The position numbers and the translations under genes are program-made. Positions 11,844 to 22,180 of a stretch of 64,000 bases of DNA are shown here, piece after piece. This DNA comes from Dryocosmus kuriphilus. Lineage: Eukaryota; Arthropoda; Insecta; Hymenoptera; Cynipidae. Location of the stretch: NCBI GenBank assembly GCA_038277395.1, contig CM076193.1:171470711-171534710 (forward strand). Reading direction: 5' to 3'. Within the stretch, counting starts at the first letter, position 1. Each line of letters opens with the position of its first letter. The notes under the pieces were generated by a model that ran no database searches, was not told the DNA's origin, and saw nothing but the letters and a program-made list of their open reading frames with translations.

Positions 11844-13046
11844 TTAATAACTGTGAAGTTGACTTTTGGCCACTTTCGGCGGTCTCTCAGCCCACTGTGC
11901 ACTCCATGAATCTAACAATAACACAGAAGTTTCTCCTACGTTAGGGAAAAATACATCTTGAAGCCACATTTGCAGTAATTCTGAAGAAGGTTTACCGGAT
12001 TTAGAGGCTTGCAAATAAATATTGTTTGCCTTAAAAAGCCCTTCACTTACTCTTGGTCCACATTGTCTGGATGGTTCCTTTAAAACTACAAAAAGGGGTG
12101 AAAGTAATCTTCCATCGGCAGATATGGTTGGCTGAATTGTATAGCTATGCGTGGTAGAGGAAACCGATTGAACAACATTTTCCACAGTTTTTGTTCCTTT
12201 AAAGCTCAAAGTTCTTCCACTGTGTAATTCTAAATTATAGCCAATTTGATCGGAATTGAAAATTTTGCTTTCCCCATACCTCAGAATTTCTGATTTTACA
12301 TTGTTTTTAAAAACATCACATTCCTGTTCTGTATCTCTAGCGCCATGTAAAGATGATACAGATATAAATTTTGTGATTTTTCGCGAAACAACGTTATGCA
12401 TTTTCTTGAATTTCCATACCCACCAACGTGATGCTTTAAACCATGGCATGTCCAATTCATGCTTCTTTTGTAAAGCCCATCTTCGAAGATCTATATCGTG
12501 AACTGTCATCTTTGAATCAATAGCCTCCTTCAAATTGTCGAAAGTGTATTTTGCAACGTTGTATAGCTTATCTTCTCGGTCACCACCACTGTTGACTTGT
12601 TCTTGCCATCTTCTTAAGTATCGCTTTGAACGAAGCTTCTTCTTGAACCTTTGATGAACGGTTGTAAAAGATAACCGTTTTTTCTTTCCAGAATTCCAAA
12701 AGTCAACAGCTTCTTTTTTATAGTCGAAATTAACTCTCTCCTCTTGATATAAACAACTAGAAACTTCATCATAATCCTTTTCTTCTTCTTGTTTTTCATC
12801 TTCAATCGGTTGTATGTCAATTTGACTATCCTCATCAGCAAGTTGTAAGTCAACTGAATTTTCAATAATAAATGAGGAATCAAACACATTTTTCATTATA
12901 ATATCCGCTATTACATCGTGTAGATATACCTCCTCAGGTGTTACTTCCGAAGGCTGAATGCCAAGTTTTTCCTTATTGAACGTTATTGTCAATAACGATA
13001 TTATATTTAATGGATTGATTCTCATTTTATTAGTAATACTTTGCAC
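11844..13046 (-). pseudogene. pogo/Tc5-like (DDE_1-type) transposase, C-terminally truncated
   Basis: A 400-codon frame. Residues about 40-105 are acidic. A basic DNA-binding region follows, including a CENP-B/Tc5-type helix-turn-helix with the MPWFKASRWWVWKFKKMHN block (about 200-220). The catalytic region shows IFNSDQIGYNLELHSGRT (first Asp, about 263), TISADGRLLSPLFVVLKEP and FFPNVGETSVLLLDSWSAQW (second Asp, about 382). The frame then turns into unrelated residues, and I see no third acidic motif downstream, so the 3' end is lost. The first ATG gives an N-terminus without a recognisable domain; the start may lie at an internal Met. Subfamily uncertain. Confidence 0.65.
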
Positions 13047-13124
13047 AATAGAAAAACAAGCAAATGTGACTGAACAAATGTTCTTTTCTTTCGCTTTATA
13101 TACATGCCTGATAATGGTTTATAT

Positions 13125-13479
13125 ACATTCCTGATAATTTTATATTTGTGCAGTTATTATTAGAAATGCCAAAATGATCATGCATTCATCATATCACACA
13201 CCCAACTTGTAAACAGGAAATATTTTATCAATAAAGTTGTTTTTACGTATGTCAGGTCTCATTTGGATAATAATAACGACAATGTATCTTAATATTAAAA
13301 AATGATCCAATTTTAATATTGTCGTTATTATGATCTGAATGAGACCGCATGACATACGTAAAAACAACTTTATTGATCAAATATTTCCTGTTTACAAGTT
13401 GGGTGTGTGATATCATAAATGCATTATCATTTTGGCATTTCTAATAATAACTGAACAAATATAAAATTATCAAGAATGT
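13125..13479. repeat. Foldback inverted repeat with arms of about 170 bp
   Basis: The left arm (13125 to about 13298) and right arm (about 13311-13479) are inverted copies with few differences, separated by about a dozen bases. Shared sequence includes TACGTAAAAACAACTTTATT and TGTAAACAGGAAATATTT. It sits between the pogo-like pseudogene and a mariner. It could be a remnant of one terminal repeat duplicated head to head, or a separate foldback element. Confidence 0.85.
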
Positions 13480-13490
13480 CTTGAGCAATA

Positions 13491-14430
13491 CGAGGGCCTA
13501 CCCAAAAGAAACCGAACTGATGTTGTGGGGAGCGGAGTTGTTGTAGTACCGGGTTTTTGCCGGTAGGTGCGTGTAGAGGCACTTTTCACCAGTTAATATG
13601 CCAACTGCTATCACTGTGTAAGGTTGCATTTGGTGTGTGTAATTTTTTTTGTGACTGTTGCTTTGCGCGCTCGTCGTTTTTTGTGATGGTTGATTTTCGT
13701 GATCAACGTGCCAACGTGAGGTTTTGCTTCCTGCTCGGGAAAACGGGCACAGAAACTCTTCAAATGTTAAAAACGGCCTACAAGGATGATGCTATGGGAA
13801 AAACTCAAGTGTTCGAGTCAAGTCAATGGAAGACTCAAAATTCGCCTCGCCCTAAAAAAGCTCGTCAGGTGAGGTCAAACATTAAGACGATGCTCATTTG
13901 TTTTTTTCGATGTGAGAGGAGTCGTCCATTCAGAATTTGTTCCACCGGGTCAGACAGTTAATCAGGCATTTTACCTGGAAGTCTTGAAAAGATTGCGCAA
14001 CAGTTTACGACGGAAAAGGCCTGATTTGTGGCAGTCGGGGGACTGGTTTTTCCACCACGACAACGCCCCTGCTCACACAGCTCTTTCTGTGCGCCGATTT
14101 TTGACCAAAAATAGCATGGCCACTGTTCCTCACCCACCCTATTCACCCGATTTAGCCCCCTGTGACATTTTTTCATTCCCCCGAATGAAAAGGGACATGA
14201 AAGGAAAGCGTTTTGCGGACGTAGCTGAAGTGAAGGAAAAAACGACGGAGGCGCTGTCAAGCATCACAAAAGAGGAATTTAAAAAATGTTTCAAACAATG
14301 GAATAAAAGATTAGATAAGTGTATTGTCTCCAATGGAGAGTACTTTGAAGGAGATTAAATGTTTTTTGTAGAAAAATCAAAATAATAACTTTGTACAAAA
14401 GTAGTTCGGTTTCTTTTGGGTAGGCCCTCG
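13491..14430 (+). mobile_element. mariner family 1, internally deleted copy
   Basis: Terminal inverted repeats begin CGAGGGCCTACCCAAAAGAA on both ends. TA target duplications lie at 13489-13490 and 14431-14432. At 940 bp it is shorter than the usual mariner length of about 1.3 kb because of an internal deletion. A second copy with a different deletion lies at 53486-54415. Confidence 0.95.
13686..14358 (+). pseudogene. mariner family 1 transposase, middle deleted
   Basis: The N-terminal helix-turn-helix is intact from MVDFRDQRANVRFCFLLGK to GKTQVFE. The sequence then jumps to SSQWKTQNSPRPKKARQ, so the second helix-turn-helix and the first catalytic Asp (the GDESW region) are missing. After a shift near 13912-13960 the C-terminal half is open (13912-14358), with HHDNAPAHTA (second Asp) and YSPDLAPCDIF (third Asp, DD34D style). 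The end NGEYFEGD is as expected for mariner. It cannot encode active transposase. Confidence 0.92.
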
Positions 14431-14432
14431 TA

Positions 14433-15111
14433 AAGGCTAGAGGGACGATATGCGAAAGGGTATGTGTATGTGTGTACAATTTTCAATGGAAATATGTACG
14501 TGCCTGAACCTAAATGAAAACTCTTTAAACAGTTCTGTTATATATGTATTGTCATTAAAATCGCCTGCTAAACAAAACATAAAAAGTTTTTGAGGGGTAG
14601 TTTTCACATAAAATGGGTTTATTAATATAAGAACATGTGCCATCGTTAACAAAAAATTAGTTATATTATTATTGATTGTCCAAACTAAATATTTTAATCC
14701 ATTACTTACAAAAATGTCATATTAATAATTAAATGTTTTATTTATTGATAATACTAAAGGGGTGGATGGTACATAATTTAGGGTTTATGTCGTATAAGAC
14801 TGATAATTCTTAATAGAATTAATTATCAAAACTATATGTTTGCAGCAAAAAAATGTCCAAAATCTTAAACTATGTGTCATATGGCGAAGCATCCTATAGG
14901 GGTAGATTTTTTGAATTATGGTACTCTAGGGGGTAACTATTTTTAAAACTCAAGATAATATTATAATAGAGAATCAATTAGAACAATTTTGTGCAAAAAC
15001 AAGAAAGGAAAAACAATGATACCTCTTAAAACAGTAAAAGTATCAAAAATATAGAAGGGGTGATTTCAACCCCTAAATATGAACGACTGCCCACAAAATT
15101 AATTTTTTTTT
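14433..15111. other. Non-coding AT-rich stretch
   Basis: No recognisable gene or repeat between the mariner and repeat R2. It is AT-rich with homopolymer runs. Confidence 0.5.
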
Positions 15112-15186
15112 TTTATAGTCTGGGATCCTCTTTTTACCTGCTAAGTTCCAAAAAAATCAGCGTCGGACACCAACCTAACCCCCCTT
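15112..15186. repeat. Dispersed repeat R2, inverted copy
   Basis: TATAGTCTGGGATCCTCTTT through CGTCGGACACCAACCTAA is the reverse complement of the repeats at 8686 and 9042. It lies just upstream of the MULE pseudogene. Confidence 0.75.
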
Positions 15187-15282
15187 GTTAGATGGAACAT
15201 TCAATGTTAATTTATTTGTGCTTATTGCTTTATATGAAATTATTGTTCTTTGTTCTTTTGTACTTAGTGTGCTTATTTTTAG

Positions 15283-16168
15283 TTTTTTTACTGTTCACTC
15301 CAACGATCTTCACGCAAGTATTTACTATTCTCGGGGTTAGTAGGAAACGGACAAGAGTTGAAGGCGTAGATGCTGAAGAGGTTGCTTTGCCGCTTGCCTA
15401 TGATCTTCTTTCTTCCAAGGAGGCTAATCAATATGCTGTTGCGCTTCGTGCGGTCCAGGATAAGATCCGTGACTCAAGGCCGCAAAAAATTATTACACAT
15501 TTTGAGTTAGCAATAATAAACGCCTCCAAAGACATATACCACGACTCTAATATTACTTGCTGCTTTTTTCATCTTGGAGAGTCACTGTACCGTGAAGTAC
15601 AAGAGCAGGGCATGCGACAAGCTTACAATGACTCTATCAACCGAGACCTTCGAACTTTTGTACATATGATTTTGGCTCTCACTTACATCCCTGCACCTGA
15701 CGTTCTGAGCGTCTTTCGTTTACTGGCAGACAAAGTGCCTGAAGAACGGCTTCCTGTCGTGGATTCCTTCGGAGATATTTACGTTATTGGGAACGCAGCT
15801 AGAGGACGAAAGAGAGTCGTCCAACCCCGTTACCCTATCCACATATGGAATCAACACACAGCGAGACTCGAGGGCACTAACAAGGCCAACAACGTGAGTG
15901 AGGGTTGGCGCAAAAGTTTCCGGCTAGTCATCGGCAAACATCACCCGGATCTCTACTCTGCTCTTGCAGAGTTTCAGAAGTAGCAGACAGACACAGATAT
16001 AATGATCGCCGAATTAGCCTTAAGAAGAAAAGTGAATGCTGCACCGGAAGAAAATGCCTCACGACACAAATTCTCTTACGGAACATCATATAACAGTATG
16101 AAGATTATAAGGCTGACTACAACACGCTTGATTTTTTGCGAGCTATAGCTAACAATAATATATTGTAA
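15283..16168 (+). pseudogene. MULE transposase, C-terminal exon, copy 1
   Basis: From FTPTIFTQVFTILG the frame follows the MULE transposase fold: THFELAIINASKDIY then NITCCFFHLGESLYR (Cys/His block), and later EGTNKANNVSEGW. In the inverted copy at 55480-56219 the first block reads TDFELAI, so the catalytic Asp is His here. The frame breaks after EFQK (TAG near 15984, then a shift) and the C-terminus YKADYNTLDFLRAIANNN ends at about 16168. The N-terminal half, with the FLYWCH domain and first Asp, is absent. The conserved region starts right after a pyrimidine-rich ...TTTTTAG, which looks like a 3' splice site. The upstream Leu/Phe-rich codons are therefore probably intron. Confidence 0.8.
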
Positions 16169-16439
16169 ATTCAAAATTCGTTGTAAACTACTTTCGTTGT
16201 AAAATTTTAATGCCAAGTACTATGCTAATAAAGTTTAATTAATATTTTATAATTCGGGAAATAGTCATTCGGGAAGACGGATTCGGGAAAATGTACGGTA
16301 ATCCAATTCCACCAAGATCGCAGGGATTATTGTCTTACAATAGAAATAGATCGTCGGATCTATAAGTTAGCCACAATTTTTCACCGTGGTTATTATCAAA
16401 AGATGTATCTAATATAGCTATTTGATCATCGTGCTTTTT
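16169..16439 (+). other. MULE 3' flank joined to RS-unit sequence
   Basis: AATAAAGTTTAATTAATATT follows the MULE stop by about 50 bp and is shared with the inverted copy at 55390-55480. Repeated ATTCGGGAA motifs and a shared stretch (AATTCCACCAAGA, ATCGTCGGATCTATAAGTTA) lead into the RS-family fragment. The same arrangement occurs in reverse near 55.3 kb. Confidence 0.7.
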
Positions 16440-16940
16440 GGTGCCAGTTTGGATTCGTGTTGGGAATAGGCCGAATAAGTTCAAAGTCATTAGTAAAGAA
16501 AAATGTTGATAGTAAGAGACAAGGGCCTGTAAAGAGGAGGAGATACGGATCTGCGACGAGGCGGTGGCATGGTGCTAGAAGGAAACCTGTTGGAGGAATC
16601 ACAAGGTCGCATACTAGGCACACCGGGAATTTCGGCCACGTCTACAATTATCAAACAGATTCCGAATTTAGCCGGACGTCTTTTAGTTTGCATTTTAGCA
16701 AAAATTCTTGCACCTTCTGCAAACAAGTTCTGGCTCTGCTTGAACTTCTTTCGGATTAGTTTTTTTTCCCTAAGTTAGATTGTTCCTAGTACTGTTTTTG
16801 GATGCTAATGGATACATTTCGCAAAAAATTTATGACACGTATAAATTTCGTACCGATATGAACTCATTCCGGATTTGTACAAAGTTCTGTATCAATACGG
16901 GCACTTTGAGAATTTAACTTTTTGTAGAAACACGTTTCAA
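16440..16940 (-). pseudogene. RS-family gene fragment fused to unit spacer
   Basis: About 16440-16640 carries the Arg/Ser/Pro-rich part of the RS family in minus sense (antisense of GGGCCTGTAAAGAGGAGGAG) and a piece of the following region (NTNPN). At about 16640 it is joined directly to an upstream spacer module that in minus sense reads EGARIFAKMQTKRRPAKFGI and recurs at 22.2, 27.8, 43.3, 44.5 and 57.6 kb. Start and C-terminal domain are missing. Confidence 0.75.
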
Positions 16941-17039
16941 ATTCCATTTTTTTTATAACGCACAGATTCCGGATTCCAGCGGAATAAATTCTGATTATGT
17001 TTGTACATATTTCGGACAGCTAATTCAGATAACGTTCGG

Positions 17040-17450
17040 AAAAAGTAATTGGGGTTGAATGCGAGACTTCGCTACCGAACGCTTTCGAATGCTTTTGAAT
17101 GCGAACAAATGAAGGAAAATTTCTGAGAGAAATGCAAAATTTTTGGTTCGGGAATTCGAATTGATTTGAATGCTTTTGAAAGCGAAAGAATGAAGCGAAT
17201 TTTCTGAGTGAAGTGAATACTTTTCGATGCGAAAATTAGCAATCGTTTAAATGCTTTTGAATGCGAAAGAATGAGAGGGATTTTTTGAGAGAATGAAATG
17301 TTTTTAAAGCGAGAGTTCGCCTCGATTGAATACTTTTGAATACGATCGACTGACAGAAACGTTTTGCGTGAAGTAAATACTTTTTAATGCGAAATGTCGC
17401 ACTTGTTTTAATGATTTTAATTTCGAATGAATGAGAGGAGGTTTAGAGTT
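17040..17450. repeat. Degenerate tandem repeat, about 78-bp unit, array 1
   Basis: About five diverged units, each with a core like AATGCTTTTGAATGCGAAAG AATGAG followed by TTTCTGAGnGAA and a TTTTTnAATGCGA spacer. The same array occurs at 23270-23790, 28110-28370 and 56280-56570, always next to RS-family sequence. Confidence 0.8.
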
Positions 17451-18113
17451 ATTACTTCAGGATAATTCCACCAGGAGCGTAGAGATTATAGTCTCAGCAT
17501 AGGAATAGATAGTCGGATCTAAAAGTTAGCCACAATTTTTCGCCGTGGTTATAGTCAAAAGATGTATCTAATACATCTACTTAATCATAATCGATCCTTC
17601 TTTTGGTGCTTTTTTGGTGCCGATTTGGAGTCGTGTAGAGAATAAGCCGAATAATTTCAAAATCATTAGTACGAAAAATTGTGATAGTAGGAGACAAGGG
17701 CCTGTAAAGAGGAGGAGATATGGATCTGTGACCAGGAGGAGACCTGGAACTGTAACGAGGAGGTGGCATGGCAGGAGAAAAAAAATCATTCAGGAGAATC
17801 ACAAGGTGGGCCACGAGGGACACCAGGAATTTCGGCTCCATTGTGTTAACAGTCGAGCTCTGAACTTAACTCTGCAACAAGAAATAGAGGATTCATTCAT
17901 TTTAGGTGCAAACACGTGTGTTCGCATATCATAATACCCTTGCAGGAATGCGTCAATATTGCGAGGTTCTAAGACTTTCATTCAATGATGTCCGAAATTG
18001 GTACGAAAAAAGAATGGATGTTGTTAAGAAATGCTAAAGAATATTTGGATTAACGCGTGTGGATAGCAGGTTAAACGACTGCTGCGCGATGGCGAAACTA
18101 TGCTATTCGCTAT
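17451..18113 (-). pseudogene. RS-family 5' fragment with its flank
   Basis: From about 17935 down to 17600 the minus strand carries the start region of the RS family (MNESSISCC..., with the GAGCCGAAATTCCTGGTGTC stretch) and the Arg/Ser/Pro segment up to the NTNPN-like block. Frame shifts break it. It then meets the ATTCCACCAGGAGCG junction also seen in the unit at 23.8 kb. The region 17940-18113 is the conserved RS 5' flank followed by the target region of the LTR-like insertion. No functional gene. Confidence 0.75.
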
Positions 18114-18317
18114 AGGAGAACGTATATCGAGTTGTTATATCAGATTCCTATAAGTTTGGTAGACGAGGAGAGATGTAATTCTCCGATCATCGATCCGGGA
18201 TGTAGTCGCGCTCAACGCTGCTTAACTTTTCTGAGCGCAGAGATCGTGACGTTCTCGATGTGCCACTGGGCGACATGCTAGTCGGTCTGTATTGAGACCT
18301 AATAGCGAGTCCCCATA
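18114..18317. repeat. Left terminal direct repeat (LTR-like)
   Basis: Starts AGGAGAACGTATATCGAG and ends GAGTCCCCATA. It lacks about 80-90 bp present in the other copies (the GGTTTGGGTAGCCTGCGTTG part). Confidence 0.7.
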
Positions 18318-18686
18318 GTACTCCCCCTTTGGTGACGTAGGCGCGATGATGATGGTTGGGACGATGCTGCTAGATGGTCGTCAGAAGGCATGTTGCGAAG
18401 AGGCCGCTGGCTTTGGTTCAGATGAGCAAAAATGGGAGCGCGTGCTGCAACCATCGCGACATTGAAGCTGGAGAGCGAGTTGAGTGGTCTACCAAACGGC
18501 TATGAAGGACTCAGCTGAAGATCCAAGCTTTAGACAAGCCGAGTTGCGTCGAAGTGACGGAGATGAGCTCTTGTTCGATGTGTCGAAGAACCAGAATAAG
18601 GCGGAGCCAGGGCAATGTTCGAAGTTGACCAATCAGAGATGTCGATGAAGATTGCGTGTGTTCTGTTCGACGGGGTCGCGAATTAT

Positions 18687-19011
18687 AGGCGGGTGTATAA
18701 CAGGTTGATATAGCGGATTCCTATAAGGTCGGTAGATTCCAAAAGCGGTTTGGGTAGCCTGCGTTGGCTACCGGCGTTTCGTCCCGGGTCCACTTGTGTG
18801 GACTCAGCAGTGTGGTTGATACACAAGTGAACCCTACAACAGACGCCTGGGGATACGAGGAGAGATGCAATTCTCCGATCACTCATCCGAGATGTAGGCG
18901 CGCTCAATGCTGCTTAACTTTCCTGACCGCGGAGATGGTGACGTTCTCGATGTGCCACTGGGCGCCACGCTAGTCGGTCTGTATTGAGACCTAATAGCGG
19001 TCCCCCACATT
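18687..19011. repeat. Right terminal direct repeat (LTR-like)
   Basis: Starts AGGCGGGTGTATAACAGG and ends CCCCCACATT. It contains an extra insert of about 66 bp, absent from 24724-24982, with a hairpin CACTTGTGT...ACACAAGTG. Confidence 0.7.
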
Positions 19012-19016
19012 GCTAT

Positions 19017-20645
19017 CGTTGAACCTTCTGTACTGTCTTTTTAGAGACAATTTCCTTACAAAAACATAGTCTTCTATCGAAACGATATTTTCAGACTTGA
19101 CGTTGACGTTATTTTTTGACTCCCGAGGGACTAGAAAGTACACTTTTCTGACACTGCTCGAAAGACGAGATTGTGGGCCCGCTCCACGCTTTATCCCTTC
19201 TAGAAATAATCGATTGGACCCGATTTAAAATGATTAACGCGATGTACAGTTCAATCGCTTTAAATCCTTTTTAATTGATACATGTACTGTACCGAAGTAT
19301 CAATTGCTCCCAACCGGATGGATTTGTGTGAACAAATATGCGCGTCTGATCAACGTGCACACTGCACTTTCCGCTCACGGCACGCAGGTGTTTGAAGGTT
19401 AGAATTTTCATTCAGGTGCATCGAAGTGTTCAGAGACTGAAACTTTTTTCAGGTGTATCGAATAAGGGGCTGAAATTATGCGTTTTAGGGACATGTGGAA
19501 GAAGTCTGTGTCTTAATTGTGATAATCATAGTTTAATTGACAAATATATGTTGATGTGGCAATTTGATCATTCGGGAGTGGTTGTAAATCGTTCAGTTAA
19601 TTTTTCTAACATATTGTTGAATACGTTTGTTGTTCGAAGAAAGTAAGTGTGTATTTGCAAAAAATTCTCGCGAGATTAAAATGCGGCCAGCAACTTGTAG
19701 GTTTGACCTTAAATAATTCTCCGCAATGGCGACTTAGAACGACTAGGATCAGCAAAATCTCTGATGCTCATAGTATGAAAAGAGATTCTTGACCAAAGAT
19801 TTTCTGTTCTCTATCGCACTCTACATCATTGAACAAAAAAAAAACGTGTCATAAGATATGTCCACATATAGTCGCAGTTTGTACAGAGATCCACCAAATC
19901 AGAATTTGGTTGATCCAACGTTATTTCTGCCACGGCTACAATTATCAACCAGATTGCGGACTTATCCCGACGTCTTTTAGTTTGTCCTTGAACGAAAATT
20001 CTTGCAGCTTCTGCATACAAGTTCCGACTTTGTTTGAACATCTTTCGGATCATCTCTTCCCCTATTTCAGATTGTTTCTACTACTGTTTTTGGATTCTAA
20101 TGGATACATTTAGTAAAAAGTTTGTGACACGTACCGTATCGATATCGAATCATTTCGGATTTGTAGAAAGTTCTTTATCAGTATGGACACTTTAAGGCTC
20201 AACTGAAGCTTTTAAAAATTAACATAAATGTTCCGAGATATGTTAAAAAAATTGAACATACTGTTGCAATATTAATAGATATCTGACGGGAATGATAGTA
20301 AATCGTTCATTTACTTCTGCTCAAATAGATATTGTCAAATATGTTTGTTGTTGGAAGAAAGAAAATGTCTATTTACAAATAATTCTCGCGAGATTAAAAT
20401 GCGACCCTCAACTTGAAGACTTATTCTGCAATGATTCTCCGCACCGCCGACTAAGAACAATTGGGAAAAATTGAGCAATGCAGAAATCGCAATGATTTTC
20501 AATCATGTTGAGCCGATTAAGAAACACAAGTGAATTTAATTGACACCTTCCTTCTATCGTTTCCAATCGATTCCAATCATTTATTTCTAGAAGCGTAATG
20601 ACGAAAGATGGAAGACTTGGGAATCATAATACATTGACTCTTTAA
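19017..20645. other. RS-unit spacer (unit A)
   Basis: No convincing gene. The order of modules matches 24988-26760: TTAGAGACAATTTCCTTACA, then TCTAGAAATAATCGATTGGA, then two diverged copies of a segment with AATTCTCGCGAGATTAAAAT (near 19660 and 20380), then the spacer module with CTTTTAGTTTG (19970). Short plus-strand frames at 19392-19646 and 20292-20474 share residues such as VVNRS and ILARLK. They are broken in the homologous copies at 25.5 and 26.4 kb, so I do not call them genes. Confidence 0.6.
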
Positions 20646-20651
20646 TTTATT
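20646..20651 (-). terminator. Poly(A) signal of RS gene 1
   Basis: AATAAA on the minus strand about 70 bp after the stop of the RS gene at 20723-21343, within a block (CTGGTAAATAAATTAAAG) conserved after the RS copies at 32.8, 47.5 and 58.7 kb. Confidence 0.6.
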
Positions 20652-20722
20652 TACCAGTTACTTTTTACATTTATATCCGACTTCGGATCACAAACAATAT
20701 TATCTTTCAATTTACAATTTTT

Positions 20723-21343
20723 TTATATTGAATTATGGTTTGAAGAATTGTTGTTTCTCCGGATTAAACGCACTAGACTAAAATTCTTATAGATTGGGCG
20801 GCGTTTGCCTAATGGAGCTTCCTCGCATTCTTCGAAGTTCAATACATCAACCATGCCGGTTTCCATATTTATTTTCGCCCGTCTTCCACTCTCAATTTTT
20901 GGTTGGAATATTCCACGAAGAAGTTGATTACCTTGTAATATTGCGAAGATATCACCATTGGATGTTGTTAATACTCTTTGTTCTTCGGTAGGCGTGGGCA
21001 CGAAGTGAGCTTGTCCAACCCGCAACACGATTTTTCTATCGGCAGGAAAACGGTATTTTCGAATTGCGAATAGCCGATTTGGATTCGTGTTGGGAATAAG
21101 CCGAATAGATTCAAAGTCATCAGTAAGAAAAATGTTGGTAGTAGGAGACAAGGGCCTGTAAAGAGAAGGAGATATGGATCTATCACGAGGAGGAGACCTA
21201 GATCTGTAGCGAAGAGCAGGTGGAGAAGGAAGCCTGTCAGGAGAATCGCAAGGTCGGCTACGAGAAAACCCAGGAATGGCGGCTCCATTCGGTAAACAGT
21301 CGAACTCTGAACTTAGCTCTGCAACAAGAAATAGAGAATGCAT
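20723..21343 (-). CDS. RS-family protein, subfamily I (unknown function), intact copy
   Basis: A 206-residue open frame. Residues 1-20 form a short leader (MHSLFLVAELSSEFDCLPNG). Residues about 25-72 are rich in Arg, Ser and Pro (RSRSPPRDRSISPSLYRPLS). Residues about 72-200 form the family's conserved region, with FESIRLIPNTNPNRLF, GDIFAILQGNQLLRG, RRAKINMETGMVDVL, EEAPLGKRRPIYKNF and VRLIRR. The Asn-rich tail is typical of the family. The start is the first ATG; it aligns with the ATG at 58037 in the other intact copy. Compared with that copy, many replacements occur in the conserved region while the frame stays open, which argues for a real protein. Arg/Ser tracts occur in RNA- or DNA-binding proteins, but I do not recognise this domain. 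It could be a transposon accessory gene or a host gene caught in duplications. Confidence 0.7.
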   Translation of the reverse strand: MHSLFLVAELSSEFDCLPNGAAIPGFSRSRPCDSPDRLPSPPALRYRSRSPPRDRSISPSLYRPLSPTTNIFLTDDFESIRLIPNTNPNRLFAIRKYRFPADRKIVLRVGQAHFVPTPTEEQRVLTTSNGDIFAILQGNQLLRGIFQPKIESGRRAKINMETGMVDVLNFEECEEAPLGKRRPIYKNFSLVRLIRRNNNSSNHNSI

Positions 21344-21840
21344 TTTTTAAAGTTCATCCTCGCATGTTCTGGTATATCAAATTCCTTTGCGGCAATATTG
21401 CGAGGCTCTAAGACTTTTATCCAATGACGTCAGAAATATGTATGAAAAAATCGAGATGTCAAAATCCATTTCTGGTACGGTGGAAATGTAATTCGTCTTT
21501 TTAATTGCGAAATTAATCCGGCTAAGTAATCTTTTATATATCATGTATACAATTATTTTTGTTTATCTACGCATTGTGATCCTCCGCCACAGGCTTGAGA
21601 AGAAGCCGGAATCATAGGTGTATTATAAAAAATGTTAATTCGCAATTGAATCACCGGCAGAGATAACGTTGGATCAAGAAAATTTCTTCTATTTAAGACG
21701 ATACTGATGAAAAAGATTTGTGACCAAAGATTTTCTGTTCCCCTTCGTACTATACCTCATTCAAAAGATATATCGTGTAATAAAATATGTGGACATATGG
21801 GCGTTACAAGTTTGTAGAAAGTTCCTTATCAGTACTCTGC
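21344..21840 (-). promoter_or_regulatory. Conserved 5' flank of RS gene 1
   Basis: About 480 bp upstream of the ATG is strongly conserved with the flank of the RS gene at 33 kb. Shared parts are a GATATACCAG element with a short inverted repeat just before the ATG, a CATTGGATAAAAGTCTTAGAGC block, and CGTTATCTCTGCCGGTGATT further out. Small frames exist here in other copies, but this copy carries frame-breaking deletions, so I read it as promoter or leader rather than coding. Confidence 0.45.
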
Positions 21841-22180
21841 ATTGCAACGATATCACCATCGGATGTTGCTAACACTCTTTCTACTTCGCTAGATATGGGC
21901 ACGATGTTAGCTTTTCCTACTCTCAACTGAATTGGTCCATTGTCAGGAAAAACTTATTTTAGAATTTCGAATAGTCGGTTTCGATTCGCGTTGGTTATAA
22001 GCCGAATAGATTCAAAGTCATTAATACGAAAAAACTTGATATTAAGAGACAAGGGCCTGAACAGTCAGGTGATATGGATCTATGACGAGGAGGTGGCATG
22101 GCGGTAGAAGGAAACCTGTCAGAAGAATCACAACACATGTCGCCTACGAGGAAAACCAGGAATTCCGGCTCCATTGCGTA
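21841..22180 (-). pseudogene. RS-family fragment, subfamily II
   Basis: In minus sense the conserved region reads FESIRLITNANRNRLFEILK, then a stop, then VFPDNGPIQLRVGKA and EVERVLATSDGDIVAM. The Arg/Ser/Pro segment is partly deleted (RHRSISPDCSGPC). At about 21840 it is joined to spacer DNA exactly as at about 41.5 kb, so those copies share a rearranged ancestor. Not functional. Confidence 0.75.

Larger units (their letters stand above)
18114..19011. mobile_element. LTR-like element with two terminal direct repeats
   Basis: Direct repeats at 18114-18317 and 18687-19011 flank about 370 bp of higher-GC, non-coding sequence. GCTAT lies immediately outside both ends (18109-18113 and 19012-19016), consistent with a 5-bp target duplication. 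Homologous loci provide a single-repeat version (24724-24982, also flanked by GCTAT) and an uninserted version (around 53470-54440, later hit by a mariner). This resembles a miniature LTR retrotransposon, although the repeat ends are AGG...ACAT rather than TG...CA and I see no convincing primer-binding site. Confidence 0.65.

Noticed and set aside
16457..17934. Arg-rich plus-strand frames (for example 16457-16759 and 17614-17934) and similar ones at 23898 and 27244
   Set aside because: They are antisense to the Arg/Ser/Pro segment of RS genes, are broken in other copies and lack the conserved C-terminal domain.
20723..21343. RS gene as a viral nucleocapsid-type or protamine-like protein
   Set aside because: Only the Arg/Ser bias supports this. 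No viral neighbours or motifs were seen.
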